Source: Deltaproteobacteria bacterium UBA1386 (GTDB lineage Bacteria > Desulfobacterota > Syntrophorhabdia > Syntrophorhabdales > Syntrophorhabdaceae). Taken from it: DNA of 50,250 nt. Positions 32,728 to 40,884 of the stretch are shown here, piece after piece. The notes under the pieces are model-generated. The model saw only the letters and a list, made by a program, of their open reading frames with translations, did not search any database and had not been told where the DNA came from. Location of the stretch: NCBI GenBank assembly GCA_002305765.1, contig DBQU01000090.1:1-50250 (forward strand), read 5' to 3'. Both the position numbers and the translations under genes were made by a program. Every line of letters begins with the position of its first letter. Positions within the stretch are counted from its first letter, which is position 1.

Positions 32728-33521
32728 CGGCCCTGCAGAGCATCCTTATGGGCGCCGTGCAGGGTATAACAGAGTTCCTTCCCATCAGCAGTTCCGCCCA
32801 CCTTATCGTCATCCCCTGGTTCTTCAATATCACCCAGGGCAACATCAACCCGCTGACGTATGACGTCATGCTCCACTTCGGGTCGCTCTTCGCGGTTCTC
32901 TTCATCTACGGCAAGAGATTCTTCCGTGTCGTCATCGAGGGCCTCGTCGATTTCCGGGATGGCCGGGGCACCGATTCCACACTCTTCAAGATGGTTATAG
33001 CCACTATACCCGCGGTGGTTGCCGGTTTCCTCGGGAAGGACATCATAGAGACCTACCTCAGGGCGCCGTTCGTAGCCGCCTTCATGCTTGCCCTCGTGTC
33101 CATCCTCATGATCGTGTCCGAGAGGATCAATGTCGACAGGAGCGAGTTGACCATGCCCATCGCCATCGCGATAGGTGTCGCCCAGGCCATCGCCCTTGTG
33201 CCCGGGACCTCGCGAAGCGGCGTTACCATCACCATGGCCCTGCTTCTTGGTCTCAAGAAGAGCGAGGCCGTCGATTTCTCCTTCATGCTGTCCATACCCA
33301 TCATCCTTGGAGTGTCGCTCTATGAGCTGCGGCACGTTGAGATCCAGGGGGACGGCGCGGCGATCTATGCCCTGGGCATGCTTTCGGCCTTTGTCTTCGG
33401 CGCGGCGAGCCTCAAGTTTCTCATCGGGTACCTGAAGAAACATACCCTCGACCTGTTTGCCTACTACCGCATCGCGCTTGCCCTGTTGATCCTTGTTTTC
33501 TCCCTCATTCCCCGCGTTTGA
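32724..33521 (+). CDS. uppP: Undecaprenyl-diphosphatase UppP (BacA)
   Basis: A 265-residue integral membrane enzyme that removes phosphate from undecaprenyl pyrophosphate to recycle the lipid carrier of peptidoglycan; overexpression gives bacitracin resistance. Signature motifs: GAVQGITEFLPISSSAHL (with catalytic Glu and Ser) and VPGTSRSGVTI (catalytic Arg). About eight membrane spans. The start is GTG at 32724, inside the TonB-like stop region (ATCGTGA). Grouping it with a Tol/TonB cluster links envelope energisation and wall synthesis. The -35 box of the next gene overlaps its stop codon. Confidence 0.95.
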   Translation: MTALQSILMGAVQGITEFLPISSSAHLIVIPWFFNITQGNINPLTYDVMLHFGSLFAVLFIYGKRFFRVVIEGLVDFRDGRGTDSTLFKMVIATIPAVVAGFLGKDIIETYLRAPFVAAFMLALVSILMIVSERINVDRSELTMPIAIAIGVAQAIALVPGTSRSGVTITMALLLGLKKSEAVDFSFMLSIPIILGVSLYELRHVEIQGDGAAIYALGMLSAFVFGAASLKFLIGYLKKHTLDLFAYYRIALALLILVFSLIPRV

Positions 33522-33546
33522 CATCGGGATGTGCCCACTTTACACT
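33518..33546 (+). promoter_or_regulatory. Consensus promoter of the 53-residue gene; leaderless
   Basis: TTGACA (33518-33523), 17 bp, TACACT (33541-33546). ATG codons follow at 33547 and 33553. The expected transcript start falls on the second ATG. Confidence 0.6.
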
Positions 33547-33552
33547 ATGAAC

Positions 33553-33714
33553 ATGGAAAAGGACAAGAAAGAAAAGAAGGCAAAGACCATCAGCGATGAT
33601 TTTGTCCTCTATGATCCCGAAAACCTCCCTTACATGAAACTCTGCGTGTGCGACATCATTCGGGAGCTGCCCGAGTTGACCCCTGAAGACATTGCCAGGT
33701 TCAAAAACAAATAG
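33553..33714 (+). CDS. Small hypothetical protein
   Basis: A 53-residue protein rich in Lys/Glu at its start (MEKDKKEKKAKT), then FVLYDPENLPYMKLCVCDIIRELPELTPEDIARF. The C-V-C pair could bind metal or form a disulphide; no family is recognised. The ATG at 33553 is preferred over 33547 because a promoter -10 ends at 33546 and transcription should begin at about 33553. There is no ribosome site. It lies just ahead of the MutY-like gene and may be cotranscribed with it. Confidence 0.55.
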   Translation: MEKDKKEKKAKTISDDFVLYDPENLPYMKLCVCDIIRELPELTPEDIARFKNK

Positions 33715-33772
33715 GACATTTCCGGATCACAGGCTCTCAACTCCCGTCGAACCTCGCGGGACAGTGCCGGAC

Positions 33773-34570
33773 ATGGCGTCGTTCCGGCGGGAGGTCATGG
33801 AGTTCTATGGGCGCAACAGGCGAACCTTCCCCTGGAGGGAGGATATCACACCTTACAGGGTGGTCGTCTCGGAGATCATGCTTCAACAGACAGGGGTGGA
33901 ACGGGTGAGGGAAAAGTACGAGCCTTTTGTCCGGCGCCTGCCGGATTTCTCGACCCTCGCGGCCGCACCTCTGAAGGACATAATGACAATCTGGCAGGGT
34001 CTCGGTTATAACCGCAGGGCGCTTTCGCTCAAGCGCCTTGCCGGAGTGGTGATGGAGAGACATTCGGGTCGGCTTCCTCAAGACCGGGGATCTCTGCTCG
34101 AATTACCCGGTGTCGGCGAGGCCACGGCGGGGGCCATAATGGCCTTCGCTTTCAATGTGCCCGCGGTGTTCATCGAAACGAATATCCGGCGTGTCTTCAT
34201 CCATTGTTTTTTCCCTGATGAGGCGAATGTCTCGGACCGGCAGATCGTGCCTCTCATTGAAGCCGCCCTCGACCGGTCGAATCCTCGGGACTGGTACTTC
34301 GCATTGATGGATTACGGGTCTCACCTTGGCAGGACCGGGTCCAACGCCAACAGGAAAAGCTTGCACTACTCGAGACAGAGCCATTTCACCGGTTCCGACA
34401 GGGAATTAAGGGGAGAGGCGATCAGGGTCCTCCTCGTACGCGGTCCCATGACGGTCAACGACATTGCCGCCGCCGCGGGCCGCGATGCGCGCCGGCTGGT
34501 GCCGGTGCTCGACACCATGGTTGGGGACGGTCTCCTTGTCCGGGAAAAGGAGAGCTACCGGATAGCCTGA
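33773..34570 (+). CDS. MutY-like DNA glycosylase without iron-sulphur cluster
   Basis: A 265-residue HhH-GPD protein resembling adenine DNA glycosylase. FPWREDITPYRVVVSEIMLQQTGVERV corresponds to the MutY N-terminus (PW-x-x-x-TPY...SE-x-MLQQT) and LPGVGEATAGAIMAFAF to the helix-hairpin-helix. Two oddities: Glu (VFIETNIRRVF) stands where MutY has the catalytic Asp of DGNVKRV, and the C-terminal four-Cys cluster loop is replaced by RTGSNANRKSLHY without cysteines. Related cluster-less proteins exist in anaerobes and archaea, to my memory. The substrate is uncertain. The start is unclear: a TTG at 33692 would add 27 residues, but the family begins near the ATG at 33773; neither has a good ribosome site. 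Confidence 0.75.
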   Translation: MASFRREVMEFYGRNRRTFPWREDITPYRVVVSEIMLQQTGVERVREKYEPFVRRLPDFSTLAAAPLKDIMTIWQGLGYNRRALSLKRLAGVVMERHSGRLPQDRGSLLELPGVGEATAGAIMAFAFNVPAVFIETNIRRVFIHCFFPDEANVSDRQIVPLIEAALDRSNPRDWYFALMDYGSHLGRTGSNANRKSLHYSRQSHFTGSDRELRGEAIRVLLVRGPMTVNDIAAAAGRDARRLVPVLDTMVGDGLLVREKESYRIA

Positions 34571-35046
34571 GCCATGGCCGTTGCAGGGTCGCCGATGACC
34601 CTGAGCATCCCGTAATATACGAGAAAGAACACAACGTGAAGCGCAAGCTGTTCCAGCCATGTCAACGGCCCGGCCTTGCTGCCAAGAAAACCCTGTCCGG
34701 CGGTGGGCAGGGCGATGAAAAGCATGGAGAGCCAGAGGAGCAGGACGTAGAGGGCCACGAGGGCGGAAGAAAAGGCTTCAAGGCCCGCGAACCGTGCCGC
34801 CACCGGGTAGATGGCGCCGAATATCCCGCTTGTCGCGAGGTGCATGGGAATGCCGGCGGCGTACAGGCCTATCGAGCTGCCCTTCATGCCTGACGCTCTC
34901 AGGAGGAACCTCCCGTCGACTACGAACATGCTCGACCTGAAGATGCGCAGACGGGCGGCGACATCGGACGTGACACCCATGACGGCTCCGGCGGCGACTC
35001 CGGCCACAAACCCGACAAACCCCTGCGTGACGACCCCGGACATCAT
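34555..35046 (-). CDS. Membrane protein of unknown function
   Basis: A 163-residue hydrophobic protein with about four membrane spans (near residues 5-25, 55-80, 85-110 and 130-150). The first is glycine/alanine-rich (GFVGFVAGVAAGAVMG). I recognise no family. The ATG at 35046 follows GGAGGTG by seven bases, which excludes a longer in-frame start. It overlaps the end of the convergent MutY-like gene by 16 bases. Confidence 0.65.
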   Translation of the reverse strand: MMSGVVTQGFVGFVAGVAAGAVMGVTSDVAARLRIFRSSMFVVDGRFLLRASGMKGSSIGLYAAGIPMHLATSGIFGAIYPVAARFAGLEAFSSALVALYVLLLWLSMLFIALPTAGQGFLGSKAGPLTWLEQLALHVVFFLVYYGMLRVIGDPATAMAQAIR

Positions 35047-35124
35047 ACGATCACCTCCGCGTGATATGATTGCCTTTTTCAAGTATAACCTGTCACGGGG
35101 CAGAATAACCCTTTTTCTTGAACC

Positions 35125-35134
35125 GTGACGTCAC
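35125..35134. promoter_or_regulatory. 10-bp palindrome GTGACGTCAC
   Basis: A perfect palindrome in the divergent region between the membrane-protein gene and the HesB-like gene, about 80 bp upstream of the latter's promoter. It could be a transcription-factor site. Confidence 0.3.
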
Positions 35135-35213
35135 AAAGGGGGAGCACAGGCCTGGCGCCCGGGACCGTATACTTTGCAAACAGATGTAATTTCCAAGAGT
35201 TATACCTTGACGC

Positions 35214-35241
35214 TTGACAAAAGATCAATTGTGTATATCTT
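35214..35241 (+). promoter_or_regulatory. Promoter of the HesB-like selenoprotein gene
   Basis: TTGACA (35214-35219), 16 bp, TATCTT (35236-35241), about 55 bases upstream of the ATG at 35297, which has AAAAAGGAGA as ribosome site. Confidence 0.45.
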
Positions 35242-35296
35242 AATGGGACGTGGTATCGATTGTAAGGTACCCAGTCCGGTAGAAAAAGGAGACGCT

Positions 35297-35638
35297 ATGT
35301 TCGAGGTAACAGAAAAAGCCGGAGAGGTGATCAGGAAGCTCCTCGAAGGGAAAGGAGAACCCCAGTCGGTCAGGATCATGATGACCGAGGGTGGTTGATC
35401 GGGGCCCTCATTGGGCATGGCCCTGGATGGGCCGTTAACGACCGACGAAACGTTCATGGAAAAGGGAATCAAATTCATTATTGACAAGGAACTCTACGAG
35501 GAAGCAAAGCCCATCAGCATCGATTTCATCGAGTCTCCGATGGGAGCGGGTTTCCTTCTGAAGTCATCATTGTCGGCCAAGGGCGGCGGGGATTGCTGCG
35601 CGTCGAGCGCCGGCGGCTGCGGCTCCGGCTGCAGTTGA
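35297..35638 (+). CDS. HesB/IscA-like selenoprotein
   Basis: A 113-residue HesB-like protein when the UGA at 35396-35398 is read as selenocysteine 34. The first part is EVTEKAGEVIRKLLEGK...VRIMMTEGG; then UGA; then SGPSLGMALDGP, ITY-type strands, IDFIESPMGAGFLL and a Cys/Gly tail (GGGDCCASSAGGCGSGCS) where IscA-family proteins carry their last two cluster cysteines. In HesB/IscA proteins the first metal-binding Cys follows a glycine strand at this place, so UGA replaces a functional Cys. HesB-like selenoproteins with this signature are known in anaerobes. It probably handles Fe-S or another metal; exact role unknown. Stopping at UGA would leave 33 residues and orphan the conserved rest. Confidence 0.9.
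35396..35428 (+). promoter_or_regulatory. UGA(Sec) codon and candidate SECIS in the HesB-like gene
   Basis: After the UGA, GGGC (35413-35416) pairs with GCCC (35420-35423) around AUG, extended by AUU with GAU. The loop begins 19 bases after the UGA. Several GC-rich alternatives exist, so the exact fold is uncertain. Confidence 0.5.
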
Positions 35639-35654
35639 GAGATCGGAGCGAAGA

Positions 35655-35682
35655 GGGGCCGGGGTTACCCGGCCCCTTTCTC
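35655..35682. terminator. Terminator after the HesB-like gene, probably bidirectional
   Basis: GGGGCCGGG (35655-35663) pairs perfectly with CCCGGCCCC (35668-35676) around GTTA, followed by TTTCTCATTTG. It lies between convergent genes and abuts the stop of the minus-strand gene. Confidence 0.85.
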
Positions 35683-36049
35683 ATTTGTTGTCGTCCGGTA
35701 TTGTCGCTGTACCCTGCGGCGAGTCCCCCCGATATGACTTGTTCTTCGTGATGACCCTGGCCGTTGCCTTTCCCTGGCTCATTACGTATTGAACGGTCAC
35801 CCGGTCACCGGTCCTGATATTCTTGACCGCTTTGTACCCCTTGAGCCTGGCTCCACCGATCTCGAAGGTCATCCCCACCTTCATCGATTCCACGACCATT
35901 GTCAGGTCCGAGAGACTGATGGATGTCACCCTGCCGGTGAACCTCTCGATCTTCTGCCCCTTCTGAGGTTTGGGTGTGAGGGCAGGGGCCTGGGAGACGA
36001 AGACGGCAAAGACCGCCATGACAATAACGGGAATGATCACTCTTCTCAT
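35681..36049 (-). CDS. Exported hypothetical protein
   Basis: A 122-residue protein with a signal peptide (MRRVIIPVIVMAVFAVFVSQAPA). The mature domain alternates short strands (RFTGRVTSISLSDLTMVVES, TFEIGGARLKGYK, DRVTVQYVMSQGKATARVI), typical of a small beta-barrel of the kind seen in periplasmic DUF5666-like proteins. The assignment to that family is tentative. AAGGAGG lies seven bases before the chosen ATG; a TTG nine codons upstream is rejected for that reason. Confidence 0.65.
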   Translation of the reverse strand: MRRVIIPVIVMAVFAVFVSQAPALTPKPQKGQKIERFTGRVTSISLSDLTMVVESMKVGMTFEIGGARLKGYKAVKNIRTGDRVTVQYVMSQGKATARVITKNKSYRGDSPQGTATIPDDNK

Positions 36050-36133
36050 TGCCAACCTCCTTTGAAACGAGGACAAGTCTTCATTGTATCATTGAAGACC
36101 TGGAGTATTGAACCTGATACGGCTGAACCGGTC

Positions 36134-37114
36134 TCACACGTGATTCCTGAGCATCAGTTCCACGGGATGGGGGTTCAGGAAATACTGGCCGTTCAGATAC
36201 GGCTTGTCGTATCTCCGCACGTAATGATTGAGAAGCGTGACGGGTACGACGAGGGGTATTAAAGCCCGGCGGTACCACTCGATCACCTCGAGGAGCTCCT
36301 CTTTCTCGTCGCTGCTCAGGTCCTTCTTGAAGTAGCCCGTGATATGATGGAGAACATTGGTGTTCTTGCGGCTTGTGGCAATGAGGCGGAGTCCCTCCAT
36401 GAGCGTCTCGATGTAGGCATTGCTGAGATCCTGCCCGTATCCCTTCGCGTTCCCGACGAGTCTGCCCAGCGCCGACAGGTGTTTCGGGCTGTGCGCCATG
36501 ACAAGCAGCTTGTGGCGTGTATGGAAATCCACGAGACCCCCGAGGGATGGTTTGTTGTCTGTGAACCGCCGCCATCTTTCAAAGACAAAGACGCGCTCGA
36601 TGAAGTTCTCGCGCAGTCCCGGGTCATGCAGCCGGCCCTCGTCCTCCACCGGTATCAGGGGAAACCTTTTCATGAACGCCGCCGCGAAGATACCCACCCC
36701 CCGGTGGACGGGCGGGCCCGAGCCCATGTAGACCTTGACCGCCCGCATGCCCGAGCTCGGCGACTTCGTCTTGAAGATGTAGCCGGAAAGCCCCTGCTGC
36801 GCCAGCTCGTCAAGCTTTTCTGCCGCCCACTCCTTCATCCCGGCGGTGTGGTCTACGCCGGTGTGTATGGTTACGAGGCGGGGGTCCTCCACGCTGCCTG
36901 CGAGGTGCATGGGCTCCCGGGGCACGCTCAGGCCGTATTCGACCTCGGGACAAACGGGGACATAGTCAAAGAACTGCCCCAGGGTGTCGGTTACGTAGGG
37001 GTCCTGTTTGTGCCCACCGTCGTAACGGACCTTCTTTCCCAGGAGGCAGGCGCTTATGCCGATACGTATCTTACCCGGGGAATCTCCCCGCGGGTTGTCA
37101 TCGTTTCTTTCCAC
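36134..37114 (-). CDS. DUF523-DUF1722 fusion protein (YbgA-like)
   Basis: A 326-residue protein with two known domains of unknown function. The N-terminal DUF523 (about 15-165) has GISACLLGKKVRYDGGHK, CPEVEYGLSVPREPMHL and FKTKSPSSG. The C-terminal DUF1722 (about 190-310) has FHTRHKLLVMAHSPKH and the HHITGYFKKDLSSDEK block. E. coli YbgA holds the DUF1722 part; fusions like this are common and are often next to photolyases, but none is here. The conserved Cys residues hint at metal or Fe-S binding. The start is GTG at 37114, preceded by AAGGAG. Cytoplasmic. Confidence 0.88.
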   Translation of the reverse strand: MERNDDNPRGDSPGKIRIGISACLLGKKVRYDGGHKQDPYVTDTLGQFFDYVPVCPEVEYGLSVPREPMHLAGSVEDPRLVTIHTGVDHTAGMKEWAAEKLDELAQQGLSGYIFKTKSPSSGMRAVKVYMGSGPPVHRGVGIFAAAFMKRFPLIPVEDEGRLHDPGLRENFIERVFVFERWRRFTDNKPSLGGLVDFHTRHKLLVMAHSPKHLSALGRLVGNAKGYGQDLSNAYIETLMEGLRLIATSRKNTNVLHHITGYFKKDLSSDEKEELLEVIEWYRRALIPLVVPVTLLNHYVRRYDKPYLNGQYFLNPHPVELMLRNHV

Positions 37115-37246
37115 CAGCGCTCCTTATCCTTAATCCTAATCGCTGCTGCCGTACAAAAGCAAGGGATTTTGAAAATATCGCGATCGGTGAGCGTGTCCAC
37201 GGCCCATCGCCCTTCACGGTCTCTTTTAGGAAACCTGGGACCGTTC

Positions 37247-38398
37247 TTAGAACTTTCCCCCCAGCGATCCCGCGTAGCCGGTGAGCTCCACGTATCCTTC
37301 CGCGCTCACCTCTTTCTCACCCGACGTTCCTCTCCCGTCGACGGCTCCCTCCCAGTAGGTGATGCCCGTGGACGCGGTGGTGACGAGTTCCTGGTCGGCG
37401 ACGAGGGGCCTCACGGTAACATCGATGGCGGCGGCGGGGACCCTGATACGCCAGGCTGCCGGGTACCGGCCGGCCGTTTTCGCGCTCTTCCAGTGGGAGA
37501 GGACCTCTGTCTCGATGTCTCCAAGAGCGAGGTGCCGCGATGTGCCGTCGCGCTCGACCAGCGTGCCCGATGATTCCCTCTCGAAAGTGCCGTCCTTTCT
37601 CCGCAGGTAGTAGATCATGAGGTCTCGGCCGTCGCTTAGATGCAGGGCGAACCAGTCCCAGCCGGCCTGTTCCTGCGACAGCTGGTTGGAGCCAAACTCC
37701 TGGTCGAACCAGCTTGTTCCCTTTACGGCGACGGGGTCCTTCATGCCCGGTACCCTGAGGGTTCCTCGCGCTGTCAGGTCCGTAAAGGAATAGTAGTGCG
37801 AGGCCTGCCCCGGGCGCGGGCCTTTCCTGCTCAGCCCCTGCCTGCCATGGAGGACGGGAGGTTTCGCGGGTGTGAGGTTGAGGTCCAGCTCCATGCCGTC
37901 CTGGGCGGCCTTAAGGGTGATCCGGCCGTCGTCCTTCATGCGGGCCGACCAGTTGAGGACATGGATGTCCATGGTGCCTGTGGCCGCCCCGGCGAGGCCC
38001 GGTCCCTTCCGAGAGGCGCGGTCACGCCAGTGGAAGCCGCCCCTCGACGCATCGGTGATGGCGAAATGCGCGAGGTAGACGTCCCGAACCGACCAGGAGC
38101 TTGAGGGGTCCTGTGCTTCGAGCGCGAGGCCGTATCGGAAGAAGGTGAGCTGGTACCCGTACCTCTTTCCCTCGCTGTCCGCCAGGTTCCCGGTGAAATA
38201 CCACCATTCGGTCCTGTATTCAGGATGGCTGCCATGGTCGCGGGGAAAGGACCATTGCCGGGTCGCCTCGGCCTGCCTCCACCCCTGCCCGAAGAGGTCC
38301 CGGGGCAGGCCGGCGAAAAGGGACCACAGAAGGACGAGGACGATAAGGCCGGCTAAGGCGCGGAGCAAAAGGGCGGGACGGGTTGTCATCTTCCTCAT
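37247..38398 (-). CDS. AttH/CrtC-like secreted lipocalin-type protein
   Basis: A 383-residue protein with an N-terminal membrane or signal segment (LLLRALAGLIVLVLLWSLFAGL). The body carries the AttH/CrtC (carotenoid 1,2-hydratase-like) signature: FPRDHGSHPEYRTEWWYFTG, YGYQLTFFRYGL, WFDQEFGSNQL and WDWFALHLSDGRDLMIYYLR. These are double-lipocalin proteins; the AttH type is encoded with ABC transporters. The substrate is unknown, probably a hydrophobic molecule handled in the periplasm. The start at 38398 overlaps the permease stop (GGAATGAGG), the third gene of the ATPase-permease-AttH cassette. Confidence 0.88.
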   Translation of the reverse strand: MRKMTTRPALLLRALAGLIVLVLLWSLFAGLPRDLFGQGWRQAEATRQWSFPRDHGSHPEYRTEWWYFTGNLADSEGKRYGYQLTFFRYGLALEAQDPSSSWSVRDVYLAHFAITDASRGGFHWRDRASRKGPGLAGAATGTMDIHVLNWSARMKDDGRITLKAAQDGMELDLNLTPAKPPVLHGRQGLSRKGPRPGQASHYYSFTDLTARGTLRVPGMKDPVAVKGTSWFDQEFGSNQLSQEQAGWDWFALHLSDGRDLMIYYLRRKDGTFERESSGTLVERDGTSRHLALGDIETEVLSHWKSAKTAGRYPAAWRIRVPAAAIDVTVRPLVADQELVTTASTGITYWEGAVDGRGTSGEKEVSAEGYVELTGYAGSLGGKF

Positions 38399-40884
38399 TC
38401 CTCCCTGATCTGCATGACGGGGTACTTGCGGACCACCGACCACACCGGGTACGCGCAGGCGGCCAGGCTGGCCGCGAGCGCCGTCAGGCCCGTCACCACG
38501 TAGGGGCGCGCGGTGAAATGGTAGAAGATGGTCCAGTTGAAGCTCTGAAGATTGATGACCTTGATGAGGATGAGGGCGAAGACGGTCCCCACGACGGCGC
38601 TCATGAGGAAGCTTATGAGACCGAGCCCGAGGCTTTCGGCGACGGTCATCCGCGCCACGTCGCCTGTCGTGAAGCCCAAAGCGCGATAGACGCCGAACTC
38701 CTTCTGCCGCTCCACGAAGAGGGTCATCAGGGCGCCGGCTATCCCGAAAAAGGCGACGATCACGGCCAGGACACGCATGGAGCGCGTGACCGCGAAGGTG
38801 CTGTCGAAGATATCGAGTATCCTTCCGTGGAACTCTTCGCGGGTGGCAAAGGGAAGGCCGAAGGACCGGGCCCGGCGTTTCACCTCTTCGATGATCTTCG
38901 CGCGGTCCTGGTTCCCCTCATCGATGAATATGCCCAGGCTGTTTATGGTCCTGTCGCGGAAGAGCCTGAGGTAGACGGAGCGGTCCATCATGACGACCCC
39001 GTGCTCCGAGGCGTAGTCGTAGTAAACGCCGGCGACGAGCAGCTCCGCCGGGCCTCGGGCCGTCTCGATGGTGATACGGCTGCCCGTTCCGACCTTGAAA
39101 CGCCGTGAGAAGCTTTCGGAAACGATGACATCACCCCTCTTCACGCGTTCCCAACTCCCGTCACCTCCCTCGAGCCAGCCGAACCGGTCGTATCGCTCGA
39201 GGACCGAGGCGTCTATGGAGGTGATCGAGGCCGGCCGTCCCCTGAAGGTTATGGGAACATTGCGGAAGACGTCTATCCCCCCGATACCCGGCACGGTCTT
39301 CAGTTCTTCGTAGAGCTCTTCCGGAACGTTCACGTCGGCCTTCGTCGAGATGTACAGGTCGCCCCGGAGCTGGCTGTCCATCCACCACACGAGGGATCGG
39401 CGGAAGCTGTCGATCATGGATCCCAGGCCGATGGACATGGACAGGGCGATCATGAAGGCAGCTACGGCAACGGAGGTCCGCCCCAGGTTCTCCCTGATGT
39501 TGCCGATGGCTATCCTGCCGGCGAGCCCCATGACGCGGGAGAAGAGACGTTTCATCCCGGGAGTGGCAACGATGATGACAAAGCCCGCGAAAAAACTTGC
39601 ACCGAGAAGAAAGGCGAAGGCCCCCGCGAAACCGACGTACGCGTGGAGGAAAGACAACCCGAAAAGAACAAGGGCGAGGGCGAGGCATGCGGTTCCGAAG
39701 AGGGCGATCGTTCTCATTCTCTTCGACGTGCCGCGGGTGGCTGTCCTTCCCCTGAGAACGTGTACCGGGCGGACGCGGCGGAGTTCGAGAAGCGGCGGCA
39801 GGGAGCCCACGATACTTGCGGCCGAGCCGAGGAACACCCCGCCCGCCAGGTTCCAGGACGACCAGGGAAGCGCCGATGGCCTCAGGAAGAAGTAGAGGGT
39901 GCTTATGGTGCCGCCCACGATCTCAACGAGGAACTTGCTCAGGAAGTAGCCGAGGACCCCTCCGAGGGCGCCGCCGGCCACACCGAGGATAAGGACCTCG
40001 ACGAGAAAGGCGCCGGCCACCTGTCCCCGGGAAGCGCCGATGGCCAGGAAGATTCCGGCGTCCCTGCGCCTGCTCACAACGGCGAACATGGCGGTGTTAT
40101 ATATGAGAAAGATGCCCACGAAGAGGGCGAAGAGAGACAGCGCCTCAAGATTGAGCTTAAAGGCGCCGAGCAGGGCCGACAGGTTCCGGGCTTTCTGGGT
40201 GTTGGATTCGATGGTGAAGCCCGTGGCCCATCGCTGCCGGAATGCCTCTTCATCGGTGACGACGAGATCGGCGCGGTCCACGTATCCCCTCATGCGGAAG
40301 AACTTCTGGGCATGACCCACATCGATGATCATGAGGGGCTCTCCGGAAGGATTGGAGAAGACGTGCACGACGTTCAGGGGCCCCTGCAGCGTTGCGATGG
40401 CGCTGCCCGCCGAGAGGTTCAGGCCCCTCGCCATGTTCTCGTCGACAAGGACCGCCCCGGGATCGAAAAGGAACGACGAGAAAGCCTCCCCTGTCCTGCC
40501 GTCACCGGCGGACGCGCCTATCCGGGCCGTGATGGAGCGGACGTTCCTGTCGAGGAAAGGGTCGAGGCCCAGCATGCGTATCTGTTGGCCTCCCGTCAGA
40601 CGCACCTTGCGGTCGATGACCGGGGCGAAGTACCTCACCGCCGGATCGCGCATGATCCCGGCGAGCACCGTCTCCTCCATCGGCCCCGCAGGGCGCGCTA
40701 TGGTATGGGTCGTCCCGCCCTTCAGGAAATCTACGGCGCTTCCCAGGCTCTCAAGGGCCGAGCGGGAGGCGAGCATCATCCCCACCGCTGCGGCCACCCC
40801 GAGCGCTATGCCGAGAAGCTGGAGTATGCTGAGGCTCTTGCGCCGCGCCAGGTAGCGCAGGAATGACCGGATGACACTCCTCAC
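38395..40884 (-). CDS. FtsX-type ABC transporter permease (double MacB/FtsX domain)
   Basis: An 829-residue permease of the ABC3/FtsX superfamily. It has two halves, each with an extracytoplasmic domain and FtsX-like helices: spans near residue 20, 250-370, 400-470 and 700-815. The last part (FGIAGALMTLFVERQKEFGVYRALGFT) is the typical FtsX sequence, as is RRRDAGIFLAIGASRGQV in the first half. The duplicated organisation probably forms a whole pore from one chain, where some att systems use two permeases. It should export or extract a lipid or lipoprotein-like substrate. It overlaps both neighbours by four bases, indicating coupled translation. Confidence 0.92.
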   Translation of the reverse strand: MRSVIRSFLRYLARRKSLSILQLLGIALGVAAAVGMMLASRSALESLGSAVDFLKGGTTHTIARPAGPMEETVLAGIMRDPAVRYFAPVIDRKVRLTGGQQIRMLGLDPFLDRNVRSITARIGASAGDGRTGEAFSSFLFDPGAVLVDENMARGLNLSAGSAIATLQGPLNVVHVFSNPSGEPLMIIDVGHAQKFFRMRGYVDRADLVVTDEEAFRQRWATGFTIESNTQKARNLSALLGAFKLNLEALSLFALFVGIFLIYNTAMFAVVSRRRDAGIFLAIGASRGQVAGAFLVEVLILGVAGGALGGVLGYFLSKFLVEIVGGTISTLYFFLRPSALPWSSWNLAGGVFLGSAASIVGSLPPLLELRRVRPVHVLRGRTATRGTSKRMRTIALFGTACLALALVLFGLSFLHAYVGFAGAFAFLLGASFFAGFVIIVATPGMKRLFSRVMGLAGRIAIGNIRENLGRTSVAVAAFMIALSMSIGLGSMIDSFRRSLVWWMDSQLRGDLYISTKADVNVPEELYEELKTVPGIGGIDVFRNVPITFRGRPASITSIDASVLERYDRFGWLEGGDGSWERVKRGDVIVSESFSRRFKVGTGSRITIETARGPAELLVAGVYYDYASEHGVVMMDRSVYLRLFRDRTINSLGIFIDEGNQDRAKIIEEVKRRARSFGLPFATREEFHGRILDIFDSTFAVTRSMRVLAVIVAFFGIAGALMTLFVERQKEFGVYRALGFTTGDVARMTVAESLGLGLISFLMSAVVGTVFALILIKVINLQSFNWTIFYHFTARPYVVTGLTALAASLAACAYPVWSVVRKYPVMQIREE

